From assembly GCA_016712675.1 (NCBI GenBank), contig JADJQR010000001.1:62001-126000 (forward strand): DNA of 64,000 nucleotides. Direction: 5' to 3'. Numbering within the stretch: the stretch's first letter is position 1; each line of letters opens with the position of its first letter. This stretch comes from a bacterium (GTDB lineage Bacteria > Krumholzibacteriota > Krumholzibacteriia > LZORAL124-64-63). Below the pieces are notes generated by a model. That model did no database searches. It was not told the origin of the DNA and was given only the letters and a program-made list of their open reading frames with translations. Of this stretch, positions 1 through 8,437 are shown piece by piece. The translations under genes were made by a program, and so were the position numbers.

Positions 1-1755
1 ACCTACTTCATCGTCATGGAACTGGTCGACGGCGCCGACATGGCGCGGATCTTCGCCGATCTCGCCGCCGCGTCCGGAGGCCCCACCCCGCTGCCGCCGG
101 AGATCTGCCTGCTGATCCTGGAAGAGGTGGCGTATGGTCTGCGCGCGGCGCACGAGAAGGGCATCTGGCACCGCGACATCAAGCCCAGCAACATCATGCT
201 CGATCGCCAGGGGTGCGTGCGTGTGACCGACTTCGGGCTCGCGCGCGACAGCGGCCGTGCCCCGGACCTGGACCTGACCCGCACGGGCATCGTGCTGGGG
301 ACGCCGTCGTACATGTCCCCGGAGCAGGCGGCCGGCGAGAAGCTGGACGGCCGCACCGATGTGTTCTCCCTGGGCGTCGTGGCCTATCAGTGGTTGAGCG
401 GCAGCAAACCGTTCATCGGCTCTCCGAGCGAAGTCCAGCAGAAGATCATCGACTCGGAGCCGGCGCCACTGTCGACGACGGAACTGCCGTGGATCACGCC
501 GCAGATGCAGGCGCTCCTCGACGGTTCACTGCACAAGCTCCGCGACAAGCGCTTTCCCACCATGGACGCCTTCCTGGCCGCGCTGCGAGCCGCCATGGAG
601 AGCATCGATCCCGGGGGCCGCATCGCCATCAACCGCCGTGAGCATCTGCGACGCTTCGCCCAGGATCCCCACGCAGCGGCCCAGCAGTTGCGCCACGACA
701 GCGTGCAGGTTCACCTGCGGCGCGGGCTTCTCCTGAAGGACATGGGGCTCGACAAGCTGGACGACGCGCTGTTCGAGTTCCGCTACGTGCGCGCCCTGGA
801 ACCGGCCAACGAGAAGGCGAACGAGGCGCTGCGCGAGTTGGAGCGGCGGCACGGGAATTCCGGTTCGAAGCGATCAGTTGGTCCCGACGGCACGCGCGTG
901 CTGCCGAGGATCGTGTCGGGATCGGCGGTGGTTGCGAGCGAGGAACCGCGTCGACGTCGAGTCCCTCGACGCTGGCTGTGGCTCGCCGTCGCGATTCCGT
1001 TCGTCATGCTGGCCCTGCTCGCGCTGCGCGGAATGCTGCGGCCATCACGGGACCTGGCGGCGACGGATCCGGAACCGTCTGCGGCGCCGGCGCTGGCACA
1101 GGCGCTGCCGGCCCTTCGCGATACGAGCGCCGGCGAGACAGCGGTCCCGGGGGATCCGCCGGCTACCGCCACGAGCATTCCCGAGGCTTCGATCACCGTG
1201 CCGGTCACCGGCCGCGCGGCGGAGGCTGCGCCCCCCGTAGTGGCGGCGCCGCCGCGAGTCACGTGGTCGGTCCAGGAAGAGGTCACGGTCCTGCTGGATG
1301 GCGCCGAGATCTGGCGTGGCAGCGGCAAGGGCGGCGGCGATCTGGCCCCCGATCGTATCGGCAATCTGCTGGTGCGGGACGAGTCCACGTTCGCCAGCCT
1401 CTCACAGTCGGTTGGTCCCCTTGCACCGGGCCAGGTCCAGGCGCTTGGCCCCCTGGTGTTCGCGCGGGGGCGGTTGCAGATCTTCGGCCGGGACGGCATG
1501 ATGGCGCGTATCGACGGCCGGGAGATCGATGCCATCGATGGGACCACCGAGACGTTCCCCATCGGGGAGGGCGACCACGTGCTGTCGGTGTGCATGCCGG
1601 GCCGGACGATCAAGGCCGTGACGATCGTAGTCGACACCGGTTCGACGTCCCTGAGTCTCATGGATTCGAAGCAAGACTGCGCGGACTACCGGTTCACGAT
1701 CACGCGCGGTCTGCTGCACAAGATCGCCATCCGTTCAGAGAAGGCGGGAGGTTGA
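1..1755 (+). CDS. Membrane Ser/Thr protein kinase with TPR and PEGA-like tail, 5' end missing
   Basis: The frame is open from base 1, so the start codon and the glycine-rich ATP loop lie outside the window. Visible kinase motifs in order are the catalytic loop HRDIKPSN (about nt 172-195), the DFGLA metal-binding motif (about 229-243) and the activation-segment end GTPSYMSPEQA. These are the Hanks-type Ser/Thr kinase signatures and all key residues are present. A TPR-like helical pair follows (about 690-850), then a basic stretch and one hydrophobic membrane segment (about 979-1035). An Ala/Pro-rich linker leads to a C-terminal PEGA-like beta domain (about 1270-1700), probably outside the cytoplasm. 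The next gene starts 3 bp after the stop, so this is the first visible gene of a three-gene operon. Substrate unknown. Confidence 0.93.
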   Translation, partial: TYFIVMELVDGADMARIFADLAAASGGPTPLPPEICLLILEEVAYGLRAAHEKGIWHRDIKPSNIMLDRQGCVRVTDFGLARDSGRAPDLDLTRTGIVLGTPSYMSPEQAAGEKLDGRTDVFSLGVVAYQWLSGSKPFIGSPSEVQQKIIDSEPAPLSTTELPWITPQMQALLDGSLHKLRDKRFPTMDAFLAALRAAMESIDPGGRIAINRREHLRRFAQDPHAAAQQLRHDSVQVHLRRGLLLKDMGLDKLDDALFEFRYVRALEPANEKANEALRELERRHGNSGSKRSVGPDGTRVLPRIVSGSAVVASEEPRRRRVPRRWLWLAVAIPFVMLALLALRGMLRPSRDLAATDPEPSAAPALAQALPALRDTSAGETAVPGDPPATATSIPEASITVPVTGRAAEAAPPVVAAPPRVTWSVQEEVTVLLDGAEIWRGSGKGGGDLAPDRIGNLLVRDESTFASLSQSVGPLAPGQVQALGPLVFARGRLQIFGRDGMMARIDGREIDAIDGTTETFPIGEGDHVLSVCMPGRTIKAVTIVVDTGSTSLSLMDSKQDCADYRFTITRGLLHKIAIRSEKAGG

Positions 1756-1758
1756 CGC

Positions 1759-2511
1759 ATGGGCATCAAGGGAGCCGGCCGACCTGTGACCGCGCGGGCA
1801 CCGTTCGTGGTCTCGCTCCTGGTCTTCACGGCCCTGGCGGTCGGCGCCCGGGCGCAGGGGGAATTCGATGCTCGCGGCGAGCTGACGCTGGCTCACGGCG
1901 AGTACATCACGAGGGACTTTGAGCGTGCCCGCGACCGCCTCGAACGCATCCTGGGCGCCAACACGACGGACAGCCTGCGGCTCGAGGCCCTTGCCCTGCA
2001 CGCACGATGCTGGACGCAGCTGCGGAACCCGACACGGGCCGTCGAGGCCTTCAAGGAGGCGCTCAGGGTCGATGCGGCCTGGCAGCCCGACGCCGATGAG
2101 CTGGAAGCCGCGGAGTTCACGCTCTTCGAGCAGGCGCGGCGCGAGTTCCAGGCCGAGCAGGCCCTGCTGGCCCTTCCGCCGTGCCCCGGGAGCACGACGC
2201 CGATCGTGGCCACCGTGGTCTTCGTCGCTTCCTCGATCTTCTTCCTGTCCGCCAAGAGCGGCGCGGATGACCGTTGGAGCGAATACGAGGCCGATCCGAG
2301 CCATCCCGCGGACCTGTACGACGACTACACCGGCGCCAAGCACAGGCAGGATATCGGCCTGGTCGCCACGGCAGTCTCCGGACTCGCGTCGGGATACCTC
2401 TGGTACCGATATGTCCACGATGGGCGCGCGTGCCGGGAAGCGGAGCCGAAGGGTCCCAGTCTGGGGCTGTTGATCGGTGTCCCGAAGGTGGCGGTGGTGG
2501 GCCGATTCTGA
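1759..2511 (+). CDS. TPR-type envelope protein encoded next to the kinase
   Basis: 250 residues, starting 3 bp after the kinase stop. The N-terminus has a signal-like hydrophobic stretch ending in GARAQG. The next ~110 residues look like tetratricopeptide helices (RDFERARDRLERIL, then a region pairing Ala and Leu at TPR spacing). Two hydrophobic segments follow, around residues 145-168 (TPIVATVVFVASSIFFL) and 195-215. The arrangement suggests a membrane-anchored adaptor working with the upstream kinase. No enzyme motif is visible. Proteins of this shape commonly sit beside Hanks-type kinases in large-genome bacteria, but the role here is inferred from position only. Confidence 0.8.
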   Translation: MGIKGAGRPVTARAPFVVSLLVFTALAVGARAQGEFDARGELTLAHGEYITRDFERARDRLERILGANTTDSLRLEALALHARCWTQLRNPTRAVEAFKEALRVDAAWQPDADELEAAEFTLFEQARREFQAEQALLALPPCPGSTTPIVATVVFVASSIFFLSAKSGADDRWSEYEADPSHPADLYDDYTGAKHRQDIGLVATAVSGLASGYLWYRYVHDGRACREAEPKGPSLGLLIGVPKVAVVGRF

Positions 2512-2539
2512 GGGGCGAACATCCGCTGGAGGAGGCGCG

Positions 2540-3157
2540 ATGCTGGTAGCCATAGACGGGACGCAATCCAGGCGCGCTCTGCGCAGCAATGTCCGCGATT
2601 TCCATTCGCAGTACGTCGGCGCCAAGCTCTACTACCAGGGTCCCGACCGCTGGGTCACGGGACGCGATCTGTGGGACAGCGTGCAGTCCGCGCTGAAATT
2701 CATCCTCTGGAATCGGAAGTCGCTGGGCGATCAGGAAGCCATCGACCTGGTGGGACACAGTCGCGGCGGCATGGGGGTCATCGTCGTCGCCCAGAAGCTA
2801 GCGGAGCTCGATGGCGGACCGATCCCGGTGCGCTTCATGGGACTCTATGATGCCGTCGACCGCACGCCGACGGTTCTCTTCGGCGTCATTCCCGCGAACG
2901 TCAAGCATGTCCGGCACGCGTTGCGCGATCCGCGGGCGGGTTCGCGTCCGGCGTTCGGCAACACCGGAACGCGTGGCGCTCCGGGGATCGACTACGTTCC
3001 GCGGACCTACTTCGGCACTCACGCGGCCATCGGTGGTGATCCCTGGCAAGGTGACCATCCACGTGGGCTCAGCGAGGCCAGCGACCGGGTGGTTGCCAAG
3101 AACGTGCAGCGCTGGATGATCGACGAAGCGAAGATCTGCCACGTGCCCGTACGGTGA
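2540..3157 (+). CDS. DUF2235 / Tle1-like alpha/beta hydrolase
   Basis: 205 residues from the ATG at 2540, which has a strong GGAGGAGG ribosome site just upstream. A longer in-frame start exists at 2477 but overlaps the previous gene and lacks such a site. The opening MLVAIDGTQS matches the first strand of DUF2235 proteins. The nucleophile elbow GHSRGG (GxSxG) is present at about residue 73, with a following LYDAVD acid strand. DUF2235 proteins include type VI secretion phospholipase effectors (Tle1) and many uncharacterised hydrolases. This one is short, with little beyond the catalytic core. It lies 28 bp after the TPR gene and is probably co-transcribed with the kinase. Substrate not predictable. 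Confidence 0.75.
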   Translation: MLVAIDGTQSRRALRSNVRDFHSQYVGAKLYYQGPDRWVTGRDLWDSVQSALKFILWNRKSLGDQEAIDLVGHSRGGMGVIVVAQKLAELDGGPIPVRFMGLYDAVDRTPTVLFGVIPANVKHVRHALRDPRAGSRPAFGNTGTRGAPGIDYVPRTYFGTHAAIGGDPWQGDHPRGLSEASDRVVAKNVQRWMIDEAKICHVPVR

Positions 3158-3229
3158 CGCGCGGCCAGGTTCGCCCCCGCATGTCAGCCACATGGATCGG
3201 AGCCAGTGCGGCGGGATTCGGGAAGCGGA

Positions 3230-4903
3230 CTAGCGGCCGCTGCGCAGAGGCACCACGACGGCGACCGTACATCCACCGTCATCGTGGTTCTCGGCCTCGA
3301 CGCGCCCACCCATCGCTGCAGCCAACCGGCGCACCAGCGCCAACCCGATGCCGGTCCCCTTCGTGGCGCGGGCAACGGCGTCCTCGCCGCGCTGGAAGTC
3401 GTCGAAGATCCGCGCGATGGGCCGGACGCTGATCCCGGGTCCATGGTCACGCACGCCGAAGCACACCCCGCGCGCGGAAGTCCGGCTGAACAGCACGACA
3501 TCCCTTCCTACAGCGCCCGCTCCGAACTTGAGACTGTTCTCGACCAGGTTGACGAGGATCTGCACAACCGCCTCGTGATCGAAATCGGCAGGAACCTCGG
3601 CGGGCGAGTCCACCCGCAGAACGAAGCCGGCGCGGGCGGCCTGCTCGGTCATCACACGCTCGGCATCGCGCAGGGCGTTCGTCAGGTTCCCGGTCTCGGC
3701 GGTGACTCGTCGCCGCCGCGCCTCGAGCTGGGAGAACTCCAGCACGTTGCGGATCAGCCGGGACAATCGCGCCGTCTCGGACTTCAGGGTCTCGAAGTAC
3801 CGCCGGCGGGTCTCCGCGTCGGTATCCATCCCCTGTTCCAGCATCTCGGCGTACATGCCGATCGCGGTGAGTGGAGTCTTCAGTTCGTGAGTCACCGACG
3901 ACACGAAGAGCGCACGTCGTCGCGCCAACTCGGATTGGGCGTGAACTGCACGGACCAGGGCGATGCCTCCGCTGACGGCGACCAGGGCGAACGCCAGCAG
4001 AAGCCAGCGCAACGTGCCGCGAGCCGGCGACGGTGGCGCGACATCGGCCCGCAAGCGAGCGCTCAGGAACTCGAACGGCGGCCGGAACGTGTGCTCCAGG
4101 CGCAAGGCCCGACCGGCTGTCACATCCGCACCCCCGGCGTACGTGATGCCGGCCGGTCGAGCGGTGTTCGCCTCCAGCTCCAGTCGCGTGAATTCGGCGA
4201 TAGGCTGTCCCGTGAAGTACCTCTGCGCAAGATGCCGCAGCAGCGGCTGGACCGCGACGATGACACCCCGGTCCAGCAACGCGCCCCCGGCGCTGACCGT
4301 CGAGGCCACGAACACGGTGTTGCTGTCCAGGACCACGGCCCGCAGAACCGCGGTGCCGGCCCGCTCGACGGCGCTCGCGCGACTGCGCGCGGCGCCCCTG
4401 ACCAGTCCCGCCTGATAGGCCGCTTCCAGCTCGTTGGTGATGTTGTCGTCCTCGAACTTCCGGCCCGACAGATAGCGCTTGGCGAATGACGACCGGTACG
4501 ACGCCGGCGCACGCTTCCGATCGCCCCGGCCGGCGACGGCCTGCGCGTCTGCGGCTGCCCGCAAGGCCTCGACCAGGCGTCGGATGCGCACCGGGTCCGG
4601 TGAGGGCGTCACGCAGGTGCCGTCTTCGTGCACGGACACCCAACCGACCACATAGGCAGCCTCGGCGCGGGCCTTCGCCGTGCCGGCCGGCGGGGGCAGA
4701 TAGGCGCGTTCGTCGCGGGTTAGGATTTCGGTCGCCAGCTCCGCCAGCTCCGCATCCATCCCGTTCAGAAGCTCCTCGGCGAAGAAGCCGAGCTCCGCGC
4801 GCTCGCTCTCGACAACGGCCCGGTGCGCCTGGACGAAGATCAACGCGGCAACGCCCAGGAGGATCGTGACGAAGGACGCCAGGACGATCAGCAAGCGCCT
4901 CAC
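3230..4903 (-). CDS. Membrane sensor histidine kinase (PhoR/EnvZ-type)
   Basis: 557 residues, GTG start. Membrane segments lie at about residues 4-24 and 299-319, enclosing a ~270-residue extracytoplasmic sensor of no recognised family. The H-box VTHELKTPLTAIG carries His339, followed by the N-box NLVENSLKFG, the G1 box DHGPGI and the G2 box GTGIGLALV, so it is a complete HisKA-HATPase kinase. There is no HAMP or PAS domain between the second membrane segment and the H-box. The start overlaps the stop of the upstream response regulator by 4 bp (GTGA), indicating translational coupling. It should phosphorylate that regulator. The signal is unknown. Confidence 0.93.
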   Translation of the reverse strand: MRRLLIVLASFVTILLGVAALIFVQAHRAVVESERAELGFFAEELLNGMDAELAELATEILTRDERAYLPPPAGTAKARAEAAYVVGWVSVHEDGTCVTPSPDPVRIRRLVEALRAAADAQAVAGRGDRKRAPASYRSSFAKRYLSGRKFEDDNITNELEAAYQAGLVRGAARSRASAVERAGTAVLRAVVLDSNTVFVASTVSAGGALLDRGVIVAVQPLLRHLAQRYFTGQPIAEFTRLELEANTARPAGITYAGGADVTAGRALRLEHTFRPPFEFLSARLRADVAPPSPARGTLRWLLLAFALVAVSGGIALVRAVHAQSELARRRALFVSSVTHELKTPLTAIGMYAEMLEQGMDTDAETRRRYFETLKSETARLSRLIRNVLEFSQLEARRRRVTAETGNLTNALRDAERVMTEQAARAGFVLRVDSPAEVPADFDHEAVVQILVNLVENSLKFGAGAVGRDVVLFSRTSARGVCFGVRDHGPGISVRPIARIFDDFQRGEDAVARATKGTGIGLALVRRLAAAMGGRVEAENHDDGGCTVAVVVPLRSGR

Positions 4904-5610
4904 GGCGTACCCGCCCCGGATTCACGCAGCCGGTATCCGGATCCCCGCACCGTCTCGATGATCGTCCTGCCCAGCCGCGGCGACACCGCCTCCAGCTTGC
5001 GCCGCAGCCGCTGCAGGTGGATGTCCACCGTCCGCGTCTCCAGATCGGGTTCGTCGTAACCCCAGACCTCGGCCAGGAACTCCCGGCGCGATATGATGCG
5101 GTCACGGTGCCGGTGCAGGTGCAGGAGCATGTGGCATTCGCGGCGGGTCAGCGCGACGGCGGCGCCGTCGGTGAAGAGCCGGAGGTTGCCTGGATCCAGC
5201 CAGATGCCGCCCAGGTCCAGCGGCGGGCTCTGCGGCGAGCGGCCCGCGCGGCGCAGGATCGCTTCCACCCGCACCATCAGCTCCCGCAGCGAGAACGGCT
5301 TGCAGACGTAGTCGTCGGCGCCGGCGTTGAAGCCGGCCACGATGTCCTCTTCGGCGCCCTTCGCCGTGAGCATCAGGATCGGCAGGTCGGCGTAGGCGAC
5401 GCGCAGTCGGCGGCAGGTCTCCAGGCCGTCGAGGCCCGGCATCATCACGTCCAGCAGGACCAGGTCGGGCAGCCGCGCGGCGACCGCGGCCAGACCGGCT
5501 TCGCCGGACGCTGCCCCATCGGCGGTGAAGCCGTGGAAGACGAGAACGTCGAGCAGGCCCTGGCGGATGGGCTCTTCGTCCTCGACCACGAGGATCCTGG
5601 CTCGCGCCAT
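4900..5610 (-). CDS. OmpR/PhoB-family response regulator
   Basis: 236 residues. The receiver domain opens with ILVVEDEEP. The predicted phosphoacceptor is Asp54 (LLDVMMPG) and the conserved Lys is Lys103 (CKPF). The C-terminal half is a winged-helix DNA-binding domain ending in the typical R-TV-D-HL-RLRRK and RGSGYR motifs. It is the first gene of a two-gene operon with the histidine kinase. The upstream intergenic region contains two GTAACA repeats 11 bp apart (5685-5701), the geometry OmpR/PhoB proteins bind. Autoregulation, and control of the divergent VWA gene, are therefore plausible. Confidence 0.95.
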   Translation of the reverse strand: MARARILVVEDEEPIRQGLLDVLVFHGFTADGAASGEAGLAAVAARLPDLVLLDVMMPGLDGLETCRRLRVAYADLPILMLTAKGAEEDIVAGFNAGADDYVCKPFSLRELMVRVEAILRRAGRSPQSPPLDLGGIWLDPGNLRLFTDGAAVALTRRECHMLLHLHRHRDRIISRREFLAEVWGYDEPDLETRTVDIHLQRLRRKLEAVSPRLGRTIIETVRGSGYRLRESGAGTP

Positions 5611-5684
5611 CGGACCGACCTCCAGGGCTGCGGGTCACAATCCCCATCGTACAGCGATCGTCGGCGTGGATCAACGCTCGCTGC

Positions 5685-5706
5685 GTAACAGTTCGGTAAC
5701 AAGACG
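5685..5706. promoter_or_regulatory. Tandem 11-bp repeat, candidate OmpR/PhoB-type operator
   Basis: GTAACAGTTCG is followed immediately by GTAACAAGACG, so the six-base core GTAACA repeats at exactly 11 bp. Winged-helix response regulators of the PhoB class bind head-to-tail half sites with this period. The site lies between the divergent regulator (starts 5610) and the VWA gene (starts 5802), about 75 bp from one and 100 bp from the other. Confidence 0.5.
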
Positions 5707-5801
5707 CCCCCTCGAAGTTGCCGAGGCGTGTCTGGTGTCCGCACGCAAGAGCGTCGATGCTGATGCCGGCACGAACGATTCCAAAGCAGGAGGTTGCCGT
5801 C

Positions 5802-7343
5802 ATGTTCACCGGGAAATCGACGCTCATTCCGATCGGGCTCGCTCTGACGATAGCGTCTGCGCAAGCCGCCGTCGTGGAACCGGCGCTCACCCTCGACCGA
5901 CCGGTCGTCGCTCACGACAGCGGATGCACCGTGAATCTGCTGGTCCGCTTCGACGCGCCCGAGCCGATCGACGACGCGGGTGTCGAGCGGCCGCCCGTCC
6001 AACTGGCACTGGTCATCGACCGCTCCGGCTCCATGCAGGAGGCCGGCAAGCTGGTCTACGCCAAGGCCGCGGCGAAGTCCCTGATCGAACTGCTGCGGCC
6101 CGCGGATCGGCTGGCCATCGTGGACTACGACAACCGCGTCACGGTGCTGTGGCCTTCGGCGCCCGTCGTGGCGCCGGAGCTGACCATCCGCGCGGTCGAC
6201 GGCCTGACCCCGCGCGGCGGCACGAACCTCGCGGCCGGTCTGGCCGCGGGCCTCGCCGAGATCGGGCGCGACAAACAGACCGGCTTCACCTGCCGCACCA
6301 TCCTGCTCTCCGACGGCTTGGCGAACCAGGGTGAGACGCGCGCGTCCGCCATCGCCGCCATGGCGGCCGAGGCCCGTCGCGGGGGCGTGGCCGTGACCAC
6401 GATGGGCCTGGGACGGGACTACAACGAGGACCTGATGCAGACCGTGGCCGCCGGCGGCGGCGGCCGGTACTACTACATCGAGAATCCCGCCGCGATGCAG
6501 CGGATCTTCCAGGAGGAGATGGGCAAGGTCCTGCGCCAGTCGACGCGCGAGCTGGCCCTCTGGTTCGAGCACGGTGCCGCGATCCGGGGCGTCACGGTCT
6601 ACGGCTACCCGTTCGAAACCGCTGGCAACCGCACGACGATCGGCATGAAGGATCTCTACGGCGGCGACGCGATCAGCGTGCTGCTGAGCCTCGAACTCGC
6701 GGCGCCGGGTACGGGCCGGTTCAAGGTCGGCCGCATCGGCCTGAGCTACGTCGACGCGGCCGACGGTCGCCGGCACCAGCGTGACTTCCCGGTCACGGTC
6801 ACCGGCTCGGCCGACGCGGCGCTCGTGGCGGCAAGCGTCGATGTACCGACGGCCGTGGAGGCGACGCTGATCGTGGCCGACGAATGCCATGACCAGGCCG
6901 TGCGCGCCTTCGAGTCCGGGGACAAGCCGGGCGCCCTCGCGTCGCTGGCGGTCGTGCGCCAGGACGTCTCCGCGGCGGCGAACGAGTACGGCGACCCGAA
7001 GCTGACCAAGAAGCTGGAAGCTCTGTCGCTGGAGGAGGCGGACATGAACCGGGCCGAACGCGACCCCGCGTACCGCTCCGGCTATCTCAAGCGCAGCAAG
7101 GAAGCGTTCTACGGCTCCCGCCAGGGCAAGCGCGACAAGTACCTGCTGGACCAGAGCGCGAAGGGGCTGGACGTGGAGAATCTGCAGAAAGCGCTGGCCG
7201 ATCGCGGTCACTACCATGGCGCCCCCGACGGTCAGTTCGACGACGAGGTGCGCGCCGCCGTCGCGGCGTTCCAGGCGGCCAGCGGACTTGATCCCGACGG
7301 GATCGCCGGTCCGCTGACGCTGCGCGCTCTGGGGCTCTACTAG
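5802..7343 (+). CDS. Secreted von Willebrand factor A protein with C-terminal peptidoglycan-binding domain
   Basis: 513 residues from the ATG at 5802, preceded by a GCAGGAGG ribosome site. A longer in-frame start lacks one. A signal peptide ends near ASAQA. A VWA domain follows, with the metal-ion-dependent adhesion motif DRSGS, a GGTN threonine loop and an LLSDG strand. A middle beta region and a helical segment lead to a C-terminal PG_binding_1 domain (LQKALADRGHYHG, then VAAFQAASGL). The protein is likely exported and tethered to the wall. VWA proteins of this YfbK-like shape bind proteins through a metal ion. The divergent two-component pair and the shared intergenic operator suggest it is a regulatory target. 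Confidence 0.88.
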   Translation: MFTGKSTLIPIGLALTIASAQAAVVEPALTLDRPVVAHDSGCTVNLLVRFDAPEPIDDAGVERPPVQLALVIDRSGSMQEAGKLVYAKAAAKSLIELLRPADRLAIVDYDNRVTVLWPSAPVVAPELTIRAVDGLTPRGGTNLAAGLAAGLAEIGRDKQTGFTCRTILLSDGLANQGETRASAIAAMAAEARRGGVAVTTMGLGRDYNEDLMQTVAAGGGGRYYYIENPAAMQRIFQEEMGKVLRQSTRELALWFEHGAAIRGVTVYGYPFETAGNRTTIGMKDLYGGDAISVLLSLELAAPGTGRFKVGRIGLSYVDAADGRRHQRDFPVTVTGSADAALVAASVDVPTAVEATLIVADECHDQAVRAFESGDKPGALASLAVVRQDVSAAANEYGDPKLTKKLEALSLEEADMNRAERDPAYRSGYLKRSKEAFYGSRQGKRDKYLLDQSAKGLDVENLQKALADRGHYHGAPDGQFDDEVRAAVAAFQAASGLDPDGIAGPLTLRALGLY

Positions 7344-7378
7344 GGAGGTGTGGCGGGACTTCGCCCGGTCGATTCGGA

Positions 7379-7407
7379 TTGAACCCATCAACCACCGGTG
7401 CTACCGT
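7379..7407 (+). promoter_or_regulatory. Sigma-70-type promoter, extended -10
   Basis: TTGAAC (7379-7384), 17 bp, then TACCGT preceded by TGC, an extended -10. It lies 50 bp upstream of the lipoprotein start at 7457. Confidence 0.4.
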
Positions 7408-7456
7408 CGATCATTGCCGCCCGCGTCGCAGTATCGCCCGAAAAGAAGGGGAGTCC

Positions 7457-8293
7457 ATGATGTCGCAGAGACTGATGCACTGGACGCTCGCACTCGGTGG
7501 CCTGCTGGCGGTTGCCGGCTGTGCCCCAGGCCTTCCTTCCGTCCGGTTCGAGCAATCGAACCAGTTGTTCATGGAGCGCACGGTTGAGGGAATCGATCTG
7601 GATGCGGTCCTGTCTGCTCGGGTGCCGAAGGACGCCAAGATCTGTCTTGTTTCGATGGAGTCGGCGGAAACCAGCGACCATCCCTTCATAGCGGAGATCG
7701 AAGACCAACTCCTGACAGCCCTGTGTGCCGACGGGTATGCGGTGCTGGAGCGTGACGGCGACCTGCTGCAGCGCATGATCGCGGAGAGGTCCGCGGACAA
7801 CTTCCGCTGGATGAGATTCCCGAATGACATGGTCGTGTCCCAGCAAGGGGCAGCCGTCGGGGCCGCGTCTTCGGGATGGCTCGCCACCGGCTACGCCTCC
7901 GGCTACGACCGCACGACGGTGTACGGAGCGAACGCGGACTCGGTGCTTGCGCTGGAAACCCAACTGGCCGGCTCCGAGTACGTGCTGGCCTACCGCGTCC
8001 TCGAATGCGGCATCGTCTATCGCAAGGGGCCGCAACGCGGGACCGCGACCCGGGATGGTCTGCTCAGGCTCCATGTTCGCCTGGCCAATGCCAAGAGTGG
8101 GCAGCTGCTGTACGCGGGGAACCTCCAGTCGACCCACGAGGACCAGGTGCCGGGTGTGTCGGTCCGCCAGCTTGCGAACTTCTACTACTCGTTCTATCCC
8201 AGCAACCTTCCCCTGGTGCGTGGCGCGCGGACCGAGTACCGGGAGATCGCGGGCCCGAGCGCCAAGGGCGGTGACAAGGGGGAACTGAGGTAG
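7457..8293 (+). CDS. Predicted lipoprotein of unknown function
   Basis: 278 residues from ATG 7457 (a second ATG is at 7460), with AGAAGGGGA as ribosome site. The signal sequence ends in the lipobox LAVAGC, so Cys should be lipidated and the protein membrane-anchored. After a charged region with a CLVSMES strand there is a Gly/Ala/Ser-rich stretch around residues 135-155 (AASSG, ATGYASGY) that could be a glycine zipper or surface loop. The C-terminal third resembles an alternating beta region. I do not recognise the family. It is a single gene behind its own promoter-like sequence. Confidence 0.8.
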   Translation: MMSQRLMHWTLALGGLLAVAGCAPGLPSVRFEQSNQLFMERTVEGIDLDAVLSARVPKDAKICLVSMESAETSDHPFIAEIEDQLLTALCADGYAVLERDGDLLQRMIAERSADNFRWMRFPNDMVVSQQGAAVGAASSGWLATGYASGYDRTTVYGANADSVLALETQLAGSEYVLAYRVLECGIVYRKGPQRGTATRDGLLRLHVRLANAKSGQLLYAGNLQSTHEDQVPGVSVRQLANFYYSFYPSNLPLVRGARTEYREIAGPSAKGGDKGELR

Positions 8294-8437
8294 AGTCGAC
8301 GGGAAGAACGGGGGGCAAGTAAGCGACCCACACCGTACACGCGGGATCCGTCGCACTCGAGGCGTTGCGACGACCTGCGCTTGCCGAGCCGTACATGGCG
8401 GTCCAGGTGGCGCTCGAAGCGATCTCCGCCATCCGGG

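Noticed and set aside
8294-8437. Possible short coding remnant between lipoprotein and PcfJ gene
   Set aside because: The minus-strand translation has a protein-like stretch (RFERHLDRHVRLGKRR) but no start, and it does not connect to a recognisable family.
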